In this document: positions 30,726 to 39,799 of the stretch, in pieces
How the letters are laid out: the number at the start of each line of letters is the position of its first letter
Position numbering within the stretch: the stretch's first letter is position 1
IMG/VR virus record: IMGVR_UViG_3300007511_001080
Location: 1-64,000 of that record
Strand: one strand, 5' to 3'
Length of the DNA stretch: 64,000 bases
From: a virus
Notes under the pieces: generated by a model
Told to the model about the DNA's origin: nothing
The model's database searches: none
What the model saw: the letters and a program-made list of their open reading frames with translations, nothing else
Program-made: the position numbers and the translations under genes

Positions 30726-31723
30726 GAAAATACCTCATTTAATTGTCGATTAACTCTTACGAAAGTTGTACACTTAGGTAAGTCCTTTATAGTTCTTGCA
30801 CCCGCATAAGTACAAGCACTTCTCAATCCACCTATAATTTCTTCTATAGTATCTTTAACTGGTCCTTTATAATCAACATAAACCACCTTTCCTTCTGATG
30901 CACGATGTGATTGTTTTTCTCCATAATATTTGAGTTGTGCATCTTCAGAAGACATGCCATAAAATTTCATTTTAGCACCACGATGATTCCCCACCTTTTC
31001 ACCACTACATTCAGCGTGGCCGGCCAACATACCACCTAACATTACAAAGTCGGCACCAGCCCCAAAGCTCTTTGCTATATCCCCCACCACTGTGCAACCG
31101 CCGTCTGTGATGATATGACCGCCGAGACCGTGCGCTGCATCTGCACACTCCATCGTTGCACTCAGTTGTGGATAACCAATGCCTGTCATCTTGCGAGTTG
31201 TACATACTGAGCCAGGGCCTATCCCAACTTTTACAATATCGGCTCCTGCTAATATTATTTGTTCCGTCGCTTCTGGTGTGCATACATTCCCCGCTATGAT
31301 TATTTTGTCCTTGGTTGCCTCGTGTCCTCTCATTTTTGCAACATAATCATTAAATCGCTCTGTATATCCATTTGCCACATCAAGACATATCCATCTTGAA
31401 TCATCATAGTCTAATACATCTAAATCTTGGTCTAATCCAATTGTCTGTATGAGATTTCTAGTACTATCAAGATTACTTGGCCATTTGGTAAATTTACAGA
31501 GTGCAGTCAACATCCCCTTCTTACTCAATTCCTTAAACATATTCAAGGTTCCTGTATGATCCATATTGGATGCAATTATAGGAATACCTTCCCAATCCCT
31601 ATTTGAATGTCTAAATTTGAATTTTCGTGCTAACCAAGCATCTTTGCGTGAGAACAGAGTAGATCTCTTTGGTTTGATCAATACATCGCTAAAGTCGAGT
31701 TTTACCTCTTCAATTATTCTCAT
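30722..31723 (-). CDS. guaC: GMP reductase
   Basis: 333 aa from the ATG at 31723 (GGAAGGG site); an upstream in-frame opening is rejected. IMPDH/GMPR barrel without a CBS insert. Catalytic C174 in GIGPGSVCTTR, then MTGIGYPQLSA, DGGCTVVGDIAKSFGAGADFVMLG. It converts GMP to IMP with NADPH, rerouting guanine to adenine nucleotides, useful for an AT-rich genome. Paired with the phosphoribosyltransferase. Confidence 0.9.
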   Translation of the reverse strand: MRIIEEVKLDFSDVLIKPKRSTLFSRKDAWLARKFKFRHSNRDWEGIPIIASNMDHTGTLNMFKELSKKGMLTALCKFTKWPSNLDSTRNLIQTIGLDQDLDVLDYDDSRWICLDVANGYTERFNDYVAKMRGHEATKDKIIIAGNVCTPEATEQIILAGADIVKVGIGPGSVCTTRKMTGIGYPQLSATMECADAAHGLGGHIITDGGCTVVGDIAKSFGAGADFVMLGGMLAGHAECSGEKVGNHRGAKMKFYGMSSEDAQLKYYGEKQSHRASEGKVVYVDYKGPVKDTIEEIIGGLRSACTYAGARTIKDLPKCTTFVRVNRQLNEVFS

Positions 31724-32024
31724 CTTGCCCTTCCGACCCAAATGAGTAGTGATAAAGTAAACAAACATAGTGCATACATTTGAGAAGATCCTTCCGATTC
31801 TTCCCATTTTTCTTACCAAATCGAAAGAGATACTTCATCGCACAGCCACGAGTGAATTCTTCCGAAATGTCCATTTGTTCAAATACATCTTGTATCTGAA
31901 TATTTTTTCCACCACCTGTGTAGTGTTCGCCATAAGTACTTTTTATGTACTCACGGACTTCATCTAAAATCAAATCTTCATTATATTTAAAAAGCAACTT
32001 CCTTGCTTCATCTTCACTTGTCAT
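31710..32024 (-). CDS. DUF3310-type protein, 104 aa
   Basis: YGEHYTG..KNIQIQDVFEQM and EEFTRGCAMKYLFRFGKKNG.NRKDLLKCMHYVCLLY are the DUF3310 pattern found in many phages, including T7 nucleotide-kinase-like gp1.7. Overlaps guaC by 14 nt, which suits a nucleotide role. Confidence 0.8.
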   Translation of the reverse strand: MTSEDEARKLLFKYNEDLILDEVREYIKSTYGEHYTGGGKNIQIQDVFEQMDISEEFTRGCAMKYLFRFGKKNGKNRKDLLKCMHYVCLLYHYSFGSEGQDENN

Positions 32025-32036
32025 AATAAATCCTAA

Positions 32037-32207
32037 TTAAAAGGGTTTGAACTCCTTTTGTTTCACACCTTCCTTATAGAGTTCACAAGGAACTTCATTC
32101 TTTTGATACTCAACATACTTATTATAAGCTTGTTGATAATCTGAATATAAATGATTTCCCTTTTCTGTCTCCACTTGAAAGGTAGGTAACTCAACAGTAT
32201 AGGCCAT
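32037..32207 (-). CDS. small protein, 56 aa
   Basis: Read from the gap; ATG at 32207 with AAGGAA. Starts MAYTVELPTFQVE, tyrosine-rich helix in the middle. Located just below the structured RNA and a CTAAATAC late-like box. Function unknown. Confidence 0.65.
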   Translation of the reverse strand: MAYTVELPTFQVETEKGNHLYSDYQQAYNKYVEYQKNEVPCELYKEGVKQKEFKPF

Positions 32208-32257
32208 GGGATTCCTTAATGTAAAAGTTACTTGATTACTAGCAAAAAGTATTTAGG

Positions 32258-32381
32258 AAAAAGAGGTGCTAGGTCAGTAGCCCGCCACATTCTCATAATG
32301 TGCCGAGAATGGCTCCTTTACGCTACATCATTAAGCGGGTGACTAAATCCGCCATAGGGGATGTGAAGGTTAGTCACACCT
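32258..32381 (-). ncRNA. structured RNA with likely pseudoknot
   Basis: Closing stem AGGTG/CACCT (32381-32377 with 32268-32264) followed by five U. Inside: GTGACTAA/TTAGTCAC (8 bp), CCCGC/GCGGG (5 bp), CATTCTC/GAGAATG (7 bp), and GTAGC/GCTAC that crosses CCCGC/GCGGG as a pseudoknot. Lies between the HAD gene and a 56-aa gene. Could be a cis-regulatory RNA (marine phages carry manA and wcaG motifs) or an independent RNA. Confidence 0.55.
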
Positions 32382-32393
32382 ACGACTCCCAAG

Positions 32394-32855
32394 CTATAAC
32401 ACCTCTATTGCCTGTTCGATGTTACTTTTGAATTCCGAAATAGAACCTTCAGATTCGCGACGAACACCGACTGCTTTATCATCAATCCATACATCATATA
32501 GTGGTTTGAATACTGCTACATCATTGTACTTGACTCCCCAATCGTCAAGTTGTTTTCTGGTTTCTTCAAGATAGTCTTCACCATCCCAACAACCTCTAGC
32601 TGTCCAATAATGTAGAAAATGACCTTCATCATATAAACTATTCATATATTCTATTCTTTTTGGATAAGGAACAGCTTCTCTAAATCCAAATTGGTCATCG
32701 CCAGACTTTGGGTCGCCTGGACAATGACAGATAGTTCCATCAATGTCTACCATAATATACTTTTTACCCATTTCGTGAGCCTTTTCAGACATTAAGACTC
32801 TACGAGTGATTTCTTGTTTTATATGGTCACCTACTGTCAACTCGCCATCTGCCAT
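32394..32855 (-). CDS. HAD-family phosphatase
   Basis: 153 aa. Motif I VDIDGTI near residue 36 (nucleophile and acid aspartates), motif II YWTARG near 93, motif IV WIDDKA near 128. Resembles the phosphatase part of T4 polynucleotide kinase and small nucleotidases. Substrate unknown. Confidence 0.82.
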   Translation of the reverse strand: MADGELTVGDHIKQEITRRVLMSEKAHEMGKKYIMVDIDGTICHCPGDPKSGDDQFGFREAVPYPKRIEYMNSLYDEGHFLHYWTARGCWDGEDYLEETRKQLDDWGVKYNDVAVFKPLYDVWIDDKAVGVRRESEGSISEFKSNIEQAIEVL

Positions 32856-33007
32856 TCTTCTTCCTCATAGTAATCATCGTCAAATTCATCAACAAAATCT
32901 TCTGGTCTATTTCCTTTCAGATAATTTCTTACTTGACCCCTTTGACGTTTATTGTTTAATCTTTTTTGTTTTCTACTAGAACCAAATTTTTCAATCTGTT
33001 CTTCCAT
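32837..33007 (-). CDS. small protein, 56 aa
   Basis: Read from the gap. ATG at 33007, overlapping def by 17 nt and the HAD gene by 19 nt. Basic first half (RKQKRLNNKRQRGQVRN), acidic second half (EDFVDEFDDDYYEEEE). Function unknown. Confidence 0.6.
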   Translation of the reverse strand: MEEQIEKFGSSRKQKRLNNKRQRGQVRNYLKGNRPEDFVDEFDDDYYEEEEWQMAS

Positions 33008-33599
33008 TGTGTCTGCCCTTTCTTAATAATTTCTTTTGTTTTCTTCTAGCAGACTGCAAGAAAACTTTACTCACCTTGTCTAAAAATGTATTACCTTTCA
33101 TGTGGTCCATTTCATGGTGAAAGATTCTTGCAGCTAAACCCTCAAAATGTACATTAATTTCATCTCCATCTGCATTCTGATATGTACCCTCTATTGCTTG
33201 AGGTCTTTTTACATTCAGATACAATTGTGGATAACTTAAGCAACCTTCTTTCATCATTACTGTTTCATCTGATTCCTTTGTAATTTTTGGGTTGAAACAT
33301 ACGATGGCATTATCTGAATCATCAACTCTCATTGCAAAAACCTTGACGGGCATCCCTATTTGATTGGCAGACAAACCTAATCCACGATGGTAGACCATAT
33401 TTTCAAGCATGACATTATGCATCCTTTTTGGGTCTGGATTTACACCAAACTGCCAATGGACAGGTTCTTTGTGTATTATTGGGTGTGATTCGTCAAGTAG
33501 TTTAATTATGTGGAATGGCAGTTCTACTTCTGTCACTTGATGTGGGTCTACACTTGGGATAATAGACGAACTACTAGAAGGTATTATTATTTCTGCCAT
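32991..33599 (-). CDS. def: peptide deformylase
   Basis: 202 aa. All three motifs: GLSANQIG (75-82), EGCLS (118-122, metal-binding cysteine), HEMDH (162-166). Removes N-formyl groups from new proteins; a known auxiliary gene of marine phages. A serine-rich N-terminus and basic C-terminal tail are added. The start abuts gp46 (TAATG). Confidence 0.93.
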   Translation of the reverse strand: MAEIIIPSSSSSIIPSVDPHQVTEVELPFHIIKLLDESHPIIHKEPVHWQFGVNPDPKRMHNVMLENMVYHRGLGLSANQIGMPVKVFAMRVDDSDNAIVCFNPKITKESDETVMMKEGCLSYPQLYLNVKRPQAIEGTYQNADGDEINVHFEGLAARIFHHEMDHMKGNTFLDKVSKVFLQSARRKQKKLLRKGRHNGRTD

Positions 33600-35311
33600 T
33601 ATGCTATTCTTGAAAAATTCTTATGTTTTTCAAACTTAATTGTCTTATCAAATTTGTCATAGAGGATTTCACCTTTATGACTGATTACGAAAACATTCAC
33701 ATTACCAGTAAGGTCATATAATATTTTAAGAAACTCATCAGTTCCTGCTGCATCCAAAGAAGAATCAAACACTTCATCTAATATAAGTAGATTTGTGTTC
33801 ACACTATTCTTCAATTTGGCAATGGCTCTCCATGTGAAAAGAAGTGCGAGGTCAATTCGCATCTTCTCTCCTTCACTAAACGAATCATAAGTAAATTCGT
33901 CACGATGCCTCGATTTGATGGTTTCGGCGAACCCCTCATCAAGTTCAAAGGATACATAAAAATCCATCTTTCCAAGATGAACATTAATATACTTGTTTAT
34001 GATTGGTAGATATTGCTTGATTATTTTAGCTTTGATACCACCATCTTTGAGAAGATTTCCTGCAATTTCATACAGATATTTTTGGTCTGATAATCTTTCC
34101 TTCTCTTCAGTATATATATGAATGTCTTTTTTACACTCTTCCAGTTCCTTTTTATGTTCCTCAATATCATCTTCCATATTGGAGAGTTCTTCCATCTGAT
34201 AAGATACTTTCTTTATATATTGGTTACATGCTGAAATATGACTATTGATATTGATTTGTTCGTTCAAATTCCTATCATATTCTTCAGTAACCTTTTCAAT
34301 CTCATCAAGTCTGGATTTTTGTCCATTAAGTTTATGCCCTAAAGACACCAATCCACCGCTCAGTTCATGCATCTTATCATGAAAATTTTCAATCATATTT
34401 TCACGATGGTCTTCTGTTATCTCCTGTTTACAAGTTTCACAAGTTTCTGTATTCTCATAAAATTCAATGTCTCCTTCACATTTAATTATGCCCTTTTCAA
34501 TACCTTTCTGGTAATCAAGTAATTTATCAATTTCCTTTCGGACTCTTTTTTCATCCGATATTGAATCATTGAGTTCTTTATTTTTGTCAAGAATTTTATC
34601 AATTTGTTCTCTATAGTCTGCAATAGCTTTTTCATGTTTCTCTATATCCTTCTTGTTTGCCTCAATTTGAGAGGTTTTATTTTCTTTGAGTTTATCTATA
34701 AGAAATTCGACATTCTCTCTTTCACCTTTAGTTAATCCAAGAGCAATATCTACTGTACCCATATCTTCTTTGTTCTGTGCTACTCTAGCCTTGAGCAGTT
34801 GATTCATCACAGAAAAGATTTCTATATCCAGAAGGTCTTCAATAATAGCTCTTCTATCACTTGCCTTCAATTGCATAAAAGGAACAAATGAGGAATTACC
34901 CAAAATTACAATCTGAGTGAAAGACTTGTAATTGAGTTTAAGGATTGTCTTTTCAAGATATTCTTGATAATCTCTCACAGAAGCATCTTGATTGAGCATT
35001 TTACCATCTTGGTATATCTCAAAAAAGTTCTTCTTGATGCCCCTTTTTACAAGATACTGTTTGGAACCGATAGAGAACTCAATCTCTACCTCTGTGCCAC
35101 TTTGATTTACTGAATTTATAAGTTGATTTTTATTGACTGCACGGAATGGTTTTCCAAACAATACAAAGGTCAATGCATCCAGAATAGTAGACTTCCCTGC
35201 ACCATTATCTCCAATGATAAGAGTTGATTTGACTCTATCTAATTGGACTTCTGTAAACGCATTACCAGTACTTAGAACATTCTTCCAACGAATCTGCTTA
35301 AAATGAATCAC
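33599..35311 (-). CDS. 46: recombination nuclease subunit gp46 (Rad50-like)
   Basis: 570 aa, T4-sized. SMC-type ATPase: Walker A GDNGAGKST near residue 35, long coiled coil interrupted by a CETC zinc hook, signature FSEGEKMR and Walker B LLILDEVFD near 515. Works with gp47 to resect DNA ends and degrade host DNA. Confidence 0.95.
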   Translation of the reverse strand: MIHFKQIRWKNVLSTGNAFTEVQLDRVKSTLIIGDNGAGKSTILDALTFVLFGKPFRAVNKNQLINSVNQSGTEVEIEFSIGSKQYLVKRGIKKNFFEIYQDGKMLNQDASVRDYQEYLEKTILKLNYKSFTQIVILGNSSFVPFMQLKASDRRAIIEDLLDIEIFSVMNQLLKARVAQNKEDMGTVDIALGLTKGERENVEFLIDKLKENKTSQIEANKKDIEKHEKAIADYREQIDKILDKNKELNDSISDEKRVRKEIDKLLDYQKGIEKGIIKCEGDIEFYENTETCETCKQEITEDHRENMIENFHDKMHELSGGLVSLGHKLNGQKSRLDEIEKVTEEYDRNLNEQININSHISACNQYIKKVSYQMEELSNMEDDIEEHKKELEECKKDIHIYTEEKERLSDQKYLYEIAGNLLKDGGIKAKIIKQYLPIINKYINVHLGKMDFYVSFELDEGFAETIKSRHRDEFTYDSFSEGEKMRIDLALLFTWRAIAKLKNSVNTNLLILDEVFDSSLDAAGTDEFLKILYDLTGNVNVFVISHKGEILYDKFDKTIKFEKHKNFSRIA

Positions 35312-35622
35312 TTATTTTCGGTCAAAAATTGAGGTTTAGGATTATGTTCAAATCTATAATCTAAATCATGCAACTTATCTTTGATAATATTGTTTATCAT
35401 AGAATTAATTGTTATGTCTCTTTCATGTGCAGCTTTTGCAACCTTCAAAAAGAGATTGTCACTAATATCAATTTCAAAAGTTTTGAATTCTTCCTCTCCA
35501 ATTTTTACAGATTGTGGCCATTTTTTATCATCTATCATTGAATCAACTATTTGTTGACTCTTTTTTGCTTCTGACAATCTTTTTTCTTGTCTACGCATCT
35601 CATCCTTGTTATAGTCTGCCAT
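35308..35622 (-). CDS. putative ribbon-helix-helix protein between gp46 and gp47
   Basis: 104 aa. FEIDISDNLFLKVAKAAHERDITINSMINNII reads as a beta strand and two helices of the RHH/Arc kind. ATGA overlaps with both gp46 and gp47. A small DNA-binding or accessory factor for the nuclease is inference. Confidence 0.65.
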   Translation of the reverse strand: MADYNKDEMRRQEKRLSEAKKSQQIVDSMIDDKKWPQSVKIGEEEFKTFEIDISDNLFLKVAKAAHERDITINSMINNIIKDKLHDLDYRFEHNPKPQFLTENK

Positions 35623-36707
35623 TAAATTGTCTCCATAGTTAGAGATTCAGTATACAATGATTTCATCAAAGAATCAAGTTCTTTTTTATTTTCTACTTCT
35701 AAAGAATTGACATATTTTGATAAAATCGTCATGGTATCTTCTGCTTCATCAATGAGGTCTTCAGTATCAAAGTCCTCAATATCAAAATTTTCAACTACCG
35801 ATATATCCTCGGTATTTACTTTGTAAAGTTTGTCAATAAGTGTGTCAAACCAAAATGGATTCTTTTTGTTGACTACTATCACCTTTACATAACAACCTTC
35901 ATATTGTGAGTAGTCCTGTGCTTGAATTTCTTCAAGTGTAGTCTTCTCATCATCATAGTAAATCTTATGAAACATCTCATAAGGATTCAAAATAAATTCA
36001 AGCTCTCTGGTTTCAGTATCGAATATGTGAAACCCTCTTGGGTCTTTGTAATCTGACCATGTTATCTGATATGGATTACCAAGATAATACACATTACCAT
36101 TATCAGACTTGTGGTGAAAGTGGCCACTAAATGCATACTCAAACTTTTCAAACACCTTGGGTGACAATCCCTCATAATTTACAGTACCAAGATGCATCTC
36201 AAATCCTTGTACCTCAAGATGTCCGAATAAGATTTGTGCGTCTGTCTTGGACATTGCATCCAAAGATTGTTGTTTGTTTTCTGGACATATCCAAGGCTGA
36301 AAGAATACCTTTGTCCCATCAAAGACAACTTCAGTGGGGTCATGATATATTCTTACCATGCCACCGCCGTCACCTTCATCACCATTCATCATCATCCTGA
36401 GACAATCCATACTGTTTATGACATTTGTATTTCGCAGGAAAGTATCATGATTACCGATTATTGCATGGAGACTGATATACCTGTCCCAGCATACATCAAA
36501 AAATATTCTTCTCATATTGAAAAGACTCCTATAGTTGATATATTTTCTTCTATCAACTATATCACCCATATGCACAACTGTACTAATATCTCTTTCTAAT
36601 AGAGTAGGAAAAAAGATATTTTCATAAAAATTTTCAAAATAATTCATGAAAACTTGGCTGTCATTGCGAGCACCAAAATGTGAATCGGTGATTATTGCGA
36701 GTTTCAT
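35622..36707 (-). CDS. 47: recombination nuclease subunit gp47 (Mre11-like)
   Basis: 361 aa. Calcineurin-like phosphoesterase motifs: DSHFGA near residue 8, HMGDIVDRR near 46, GNHD near 87, FGHLEV and SGHFHH. Partner of gp46. ATGA overlap with gp55. Confidence 0.95.
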   Translation of the reverse strand: MKLAIITDSHFGARNDSQVFMNYFENFYENIFFPTLLERDISTVVHMGDIVDRRKYINYRSLFNMRRIFFDVCWDRYISLHAIIGNHDTFLRNTNVINSMDCLRMMMNGDEGDGGGMVRIYHDPTEVVFDGTKVFFQPWICPENKQQSLDAMSKTDAQILFGHLEVQGFEMHLGTVNYEGLSPKVFEKFEYAFSGHFHHKSDNGNVYYLGNPYQITWSDYKDPRGFHIFDTETRELEFILNPYEMFHKIYYDDEKTTLEEIQAQDYSQYEGCYVKVIVVNKKNPFWFDTLIDKLYKVNTEDISVVENFDIEDFDTEDLIDEAEDTMTILSKYVNSLEVENKKELDSLMKSLYTESLTMETI

Positions 36708-37252
36708 ACGCCCATGAATAGTTCAAGTGAAGTTGATGCCTTTTTAGTCGCCTTCTTTTTCTTTTTAGTGTCTTCAAAATTAGAAATAAAATCATACATA
36801 TTTGCTTTCTGGTCTGTATTCATAGTCTCAAAAACATAATTCTGTTCTTGGTCATGTTGTGAAACTTCTACATTATCTCCAAGAGATGCATTACTATCCA
36901 TAGTTTTATATTTAATATAAAGTTGTTTCTTTTCTTTCTGTATTCTTCTAACAAAAGCATAATATATTATTTGTGTAAAATAGGCAAATGGGTTTTTGGA
37001 TTTTTCAGGATTAAAATTGTTCATATACTGAACACAATTTTCTATACCATCTGAAATCATATCATCTCTAAAAGCATAATTGATAAAATTTGGTCTAAAT
37101 GATAATCTATTTGCAATTTTCATAAAACATTCCCCTATGTACTCTGGACATGGTGGAAGCTCTTCTCCATTATCTTTAGCTATATTTCTTATATCTTGAT
37201 ATTCTGTAATCTCTTCAAGAAACCTTTGATTATCTACATAATGTTCTGCCAT
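36704..37252 (-). CDS. 55: late-transcription sigma factor gp55
   Basis: 182 aa from the ATG at 37252 (AAAGGAG site). Directs host RNA polymerase to TATAAATA late promoters with gp45 and gp33. Conserved gp55/sigma region 2 pattern: NFINYAFRDDMISDGIENCVQYMNNF near residue 55, then NPFAYFTQIIYYAFVRRIQKEKKQ. The C-terminus ends in the clamp-binding-like SLELFMG. No gp33 was recognised in this window. Confidence 0.93.
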   Translation of the reverse strand: MAEHYVDNQRFLEEITEYQDIRNIAKDNGEELPPCPEYIGECFMKIANRLSFRPNFINYAFRDDMISDGIENCVQYMNNFNPEKSKNPFAYFTQIIYYAFVRRIQKEKKQLYIKYKTMDSNASLGDNVEVSQHDQEQNYVFETMNTDQKANMYDFISNFEDTKKKKKATKKASTSLELFMGV

Positions 37253-37283
37253 GAATCTCCTTTCTACAATAAACAATACTTAT

Positions 37284-37311
37284 ATTATAACATAATCTGA
37301 TAAAATGTCAA
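37284..37311 (-). promoter_or_regulatory. sigma70-like promoter for gp55-47-46-def
   Basis: TTGACA (37311-37306), 16 nt, TATAAT (37289-37284), extended TGT. Confidence 0.8.
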
Positions 37312-37315
37312 TGAC

Positions 37316-37344
37316 TTGACAAAACACTTGACAAATGTTATAAT
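37316..37344 (+). promoter_or_regulatory. divergent consensus promoter on the plus strand
   Basis: TTGACA (37316-37321), 17 nt, TATAAT (37339-37344), extended TGT. No plus-strand gene follows; transcription would run antisense into the 3' end of uvsW. ACTTGACAAA is repeated in tandem here. Confidence 0.6.
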
Positions 37345-37367
37345 TACTGTGTAGGGTTTAAATGAGA

Positions 37368-38807
37368 TTAAGTCTTTAGTTGTATGTGATAAGTAGCCAG
37401 AGGAAATTTTTCTTCTTTATATGTTTTTATCCTTTCTTCAAAATGCTCCAGAGTATAATTTTTTTTATTTTTAAATTTTAAATCGTCCGCAATATCATAT
37501 AGAGTTGCAATTTCTTTTTTATCTGACAATCTCAATCCTCTACCTATTGATTGTAGATTTCTTATACGAGACTTAGAAGGACTAGCGAAAATGATGTTAT
37601 GGAGATTCCTAATATTGACGCCAACACTAAATACGCCATAACTAGCAACGATGACGGCATTTCGTTCCGATTCAACGATGGCTCGAATCTGTTCTCTTGT
37701 GTCTGTATCAGTTCCCCCATAGACAAAAAATATTTTTCTATCATCGGTATTCTCCTTTAACATCCTGTAAAGTAACTTCCCATGTTTTTCTACAAACCGA
37801 AAAAGTAGGAGAGTGTTTCTCTCCAATCCTATAGTCAAATTAACTATGTATTTGTTTCTTGCCTCTGACGAAATCAGATATTCTAGTTCTTCTTGATAGT
37901 TAATACCTTTTAAATTGTGACAAATTGAATCTGGATGTTTTAAGACGAGTGCATTGATTGTAAAGGGGGAGAGGTGCTTTTGGTCTATCAACTTTTTAGT
38001 TGTAGTTACCTTATGTACTTTTCCGAATAACCCCTCTAAAACCAATTTATGTGTTTGCGTTCCGTCCAGAGTTCCAGTTGTACCTATTCGATATTTTGCA
38101 TTAATACACTTAGTCATTATTGCTGTGAGAGATTTGGATTTGAAACCATGGGCTTCATCCCCAATCACCAGTTCATATTGTTCAAAGTACTTTTGTTGCA
38201 TTTTGTAAATTGACTGCCACGTTGAGATAATGACAGGCAATTCAGAACCTTTGTCTCTTCCAGCAAAAACAGTATGACAATTATTTGCAACATCCCATCC
38301 ATATTCCCTGAAATCGTTGTACATCTGTGAAACAAGAGATGTGGTTGGTACAAGGATGAGTGTTTTCAATTTTAAATATCTTACTAATATATAGATGATT
38401 AGAGATTTACCCGATGCAGTGGGTGACAGGAGTAATGACCTATGTTTTGATAGAGCATGATTTATAGCATCTAATTGATAATCTCTGATTTCTACTGGTA
38501 ATTTGGGAAGGTCTTTGTGAGTTAGAATGATTGATTCAGTTTTGAAATCATCTACAAATTTGGTTTTATAATTCCTATGATAGAGAAACTTACAGAGATG
38601 CTCGAGCAGACCATAGTACAAGAGATGGTTCATCACATTGAATAATCTGATTTTTCCATCCCATAATTTTTTTCTGTATGCTGGAACAAAGGTATGCCCC
38701 GGCACCAAAAATGTAAAGTGGTCTGAAATTTCCTGAGCAATATCTCTTTGACAACTGACTCGTATATAAACCTCATTCACCTTAGATATTTCTACATCAT
38801 GAGCCAC
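37368..38807 (-). CDS. uvsW: UvsW-type DNA/RNA helicase
   Basis: 479 aa. Superfamily 2: Walker A SPTASGKS near residue 125, DEAH box GDEAHGF near 215, motif VI QSIGRGLR near 430. Unwinds R-loops and branched DNA when replication shifts to recombination-dependent mode. The start overlaps uvsY. Confidence 0.93.
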   Translation of the reverse strand: MAHDVEISKVNEVYIRVSCQRDIAQEISDHFTFLVPGHTFVPAYRKKLWDGKIRLFNVMNHLLYYGLLEHLCKFLYHRNYKTKFVDDFKTESIILTHKDLPKLPVEIRDYQLDAINHALSKHRSLLLSPTASGKSLIIYILVRYLKLKTLILVPTTSLVSQMYNDFREYGWDVANNCHTVFAGRDKGSELPVIISTWQSIYKMQQKYFEQYELVIGDEAHGFKSKSLTAIMTKCINAKYRIGTTGTLDGTQTHKLVLEGLFGKVHKVTTTKKLIDQKHLSPFTINALVLKHPDSICHNLKGINYQEELEYLISSEARNKYIVNLTIGLERNTLLLFRFVEKHGKLLYRMLKENTDDRKIFFVYGGTDTDTREQIRAIVESERNAVIVASYGVFSVGVNIRNLHNIIFASPSKSRIRNLQSIGRGLRLSDKKEIATLYDIADDLKFKNKKNYTLEHFEERIKTYKEEKFPLATYHIQLKT

Positions 38808-39231
38808 TTTTAAACTTTATCCAATCTATGGCACTTTTTATTTGAAAGCCCCTGTTATTAATCATCCTTACAATGGAGTCAAGATAGTTTATCTTTTCCT
38901 CCATTATTACTATCTTACCCTTTATCTTGAAAATGTCTTCATCCGATTCAAGATAAGAATGCATTTCACCCTTGAGTATTTTACCAAGAAAAGGTTTCCA
39001 CCCTAACTTTTCCAAATCCTCTTGAGCCATCCTACCAGAATAATAGTCAGATTTGAGTCTGACCATCTTGGAAAGTTCAAACTCTAAACTCTTGAGTTTT
39101 ATTCTTTCGTCAATGTAAATTTTTAAATATTTGTCATGGAGTTGTGGTATTCTTACAGACTCTAATGCCAGTTCTGCAATATCAATTTCACGATCTCTAT
39201 TCCAAAGTTCTTGAATTTCTTCAAGTTTCAT
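38797..39231 (-). CDS. uvsY: UvsY recombination mediator
   Basis: 144 aa. Loads UvsX on single-stranded DNA coated with gp32. Recognised by N-terminal KLEEIQELWNRDREID, the YYSGR segment near residue 65 (LDYYSGR in T4) and the C-terminal NRGFQIKSAIDW (KSRGFAIKHI in T4). Confidence 0.88.
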   Translation of the reverse strand: MKLEEIQELWNRDREIDIAELALESVRIPQLHDKYLKIYIDERIKLKSLEFELSKMVRLKSDYYSGRMAQEDLEKLGWKPFLGKILKGEMHSYLESDEDIFKIKGKIVIMEEKINYLDSIVRMINNRGFQIKSAIDWIKFKSGS

Positions 39232-39238
39232 TCACCTC

Positions 39239-39793
39239 CTAATTTTGTTGGCGAGTCCCTTCATAAGACGATTCATTATTAAGTAGGTTTTCTACTCTAT
39301 ATGTGTCATATCGAAATGAAACATTCGCTGTTACATAATCTACATCTGTAGCCGTTGTATTAAATTCAATAGAGGAAAGATTCAACGGCCATACCTCATT
39401 GAAGTAAAAATTAATTTGAGCATTCATGTTACTAGTCAGTACAGTCAATACAGCACTTGTTCTTTCTGTGCCTTCATTTTGTCTTTTTATCAACTTTTCT
39501 CTATCTTTTATTGTTGGAACACCAAGAGCTATTATCCAATCATAAATTGACAACCAATTTTTCATATTTTCATCTACGACAAAACTAATTGTCAATTCTT
39601 CAAAAGAGACTTCATCCCCAGACATATAACCAGTTGATGTTGGCGTCGGCAAATCAATTTGACCAATACTGACGCCAGGTATATTAGCAGACTGACAAAA
39701 GTAATTTACTTCTGGAAAATTAGAAAGTTGAAATCTAAAACCTATCGGAGAAAGATAACTTATATTGGATGGTAGTGCTTGTAAAACTGACAT
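39239..39793 (-). CDS. tail-tube-like structural protein
   Basis: 184 aa. Beta-rich with CQSANIPGVSIGQIDLPTPT and VSFEELTISFVVDENMKNW..IYDWI, resembling the gp19/gp54 tail-tube fold. A second, better gp19 is at 57524, so this is a paralogue, perhaps a baseplate or tube-initiator protein. Confidence 0.68.
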   Translation of the reverse strand: MSVLQALPSNISYLSPIGFRFQLSNFPEVNYFCQSANIPGVSIGQIDLPTPTSTGYMSGDEVSFEELTISFVVDENMKNWLSIYDWIIALGVPTIKDREKLIKRQNEGTERTSAVLTVLTSNMNAQINFYFNEVWPLNLSSIEFNTTATDVDYVTANVSFRYDTYRVENLLNNESSYEGTRQQN

Positions 39794-39799
39794 AGATTA

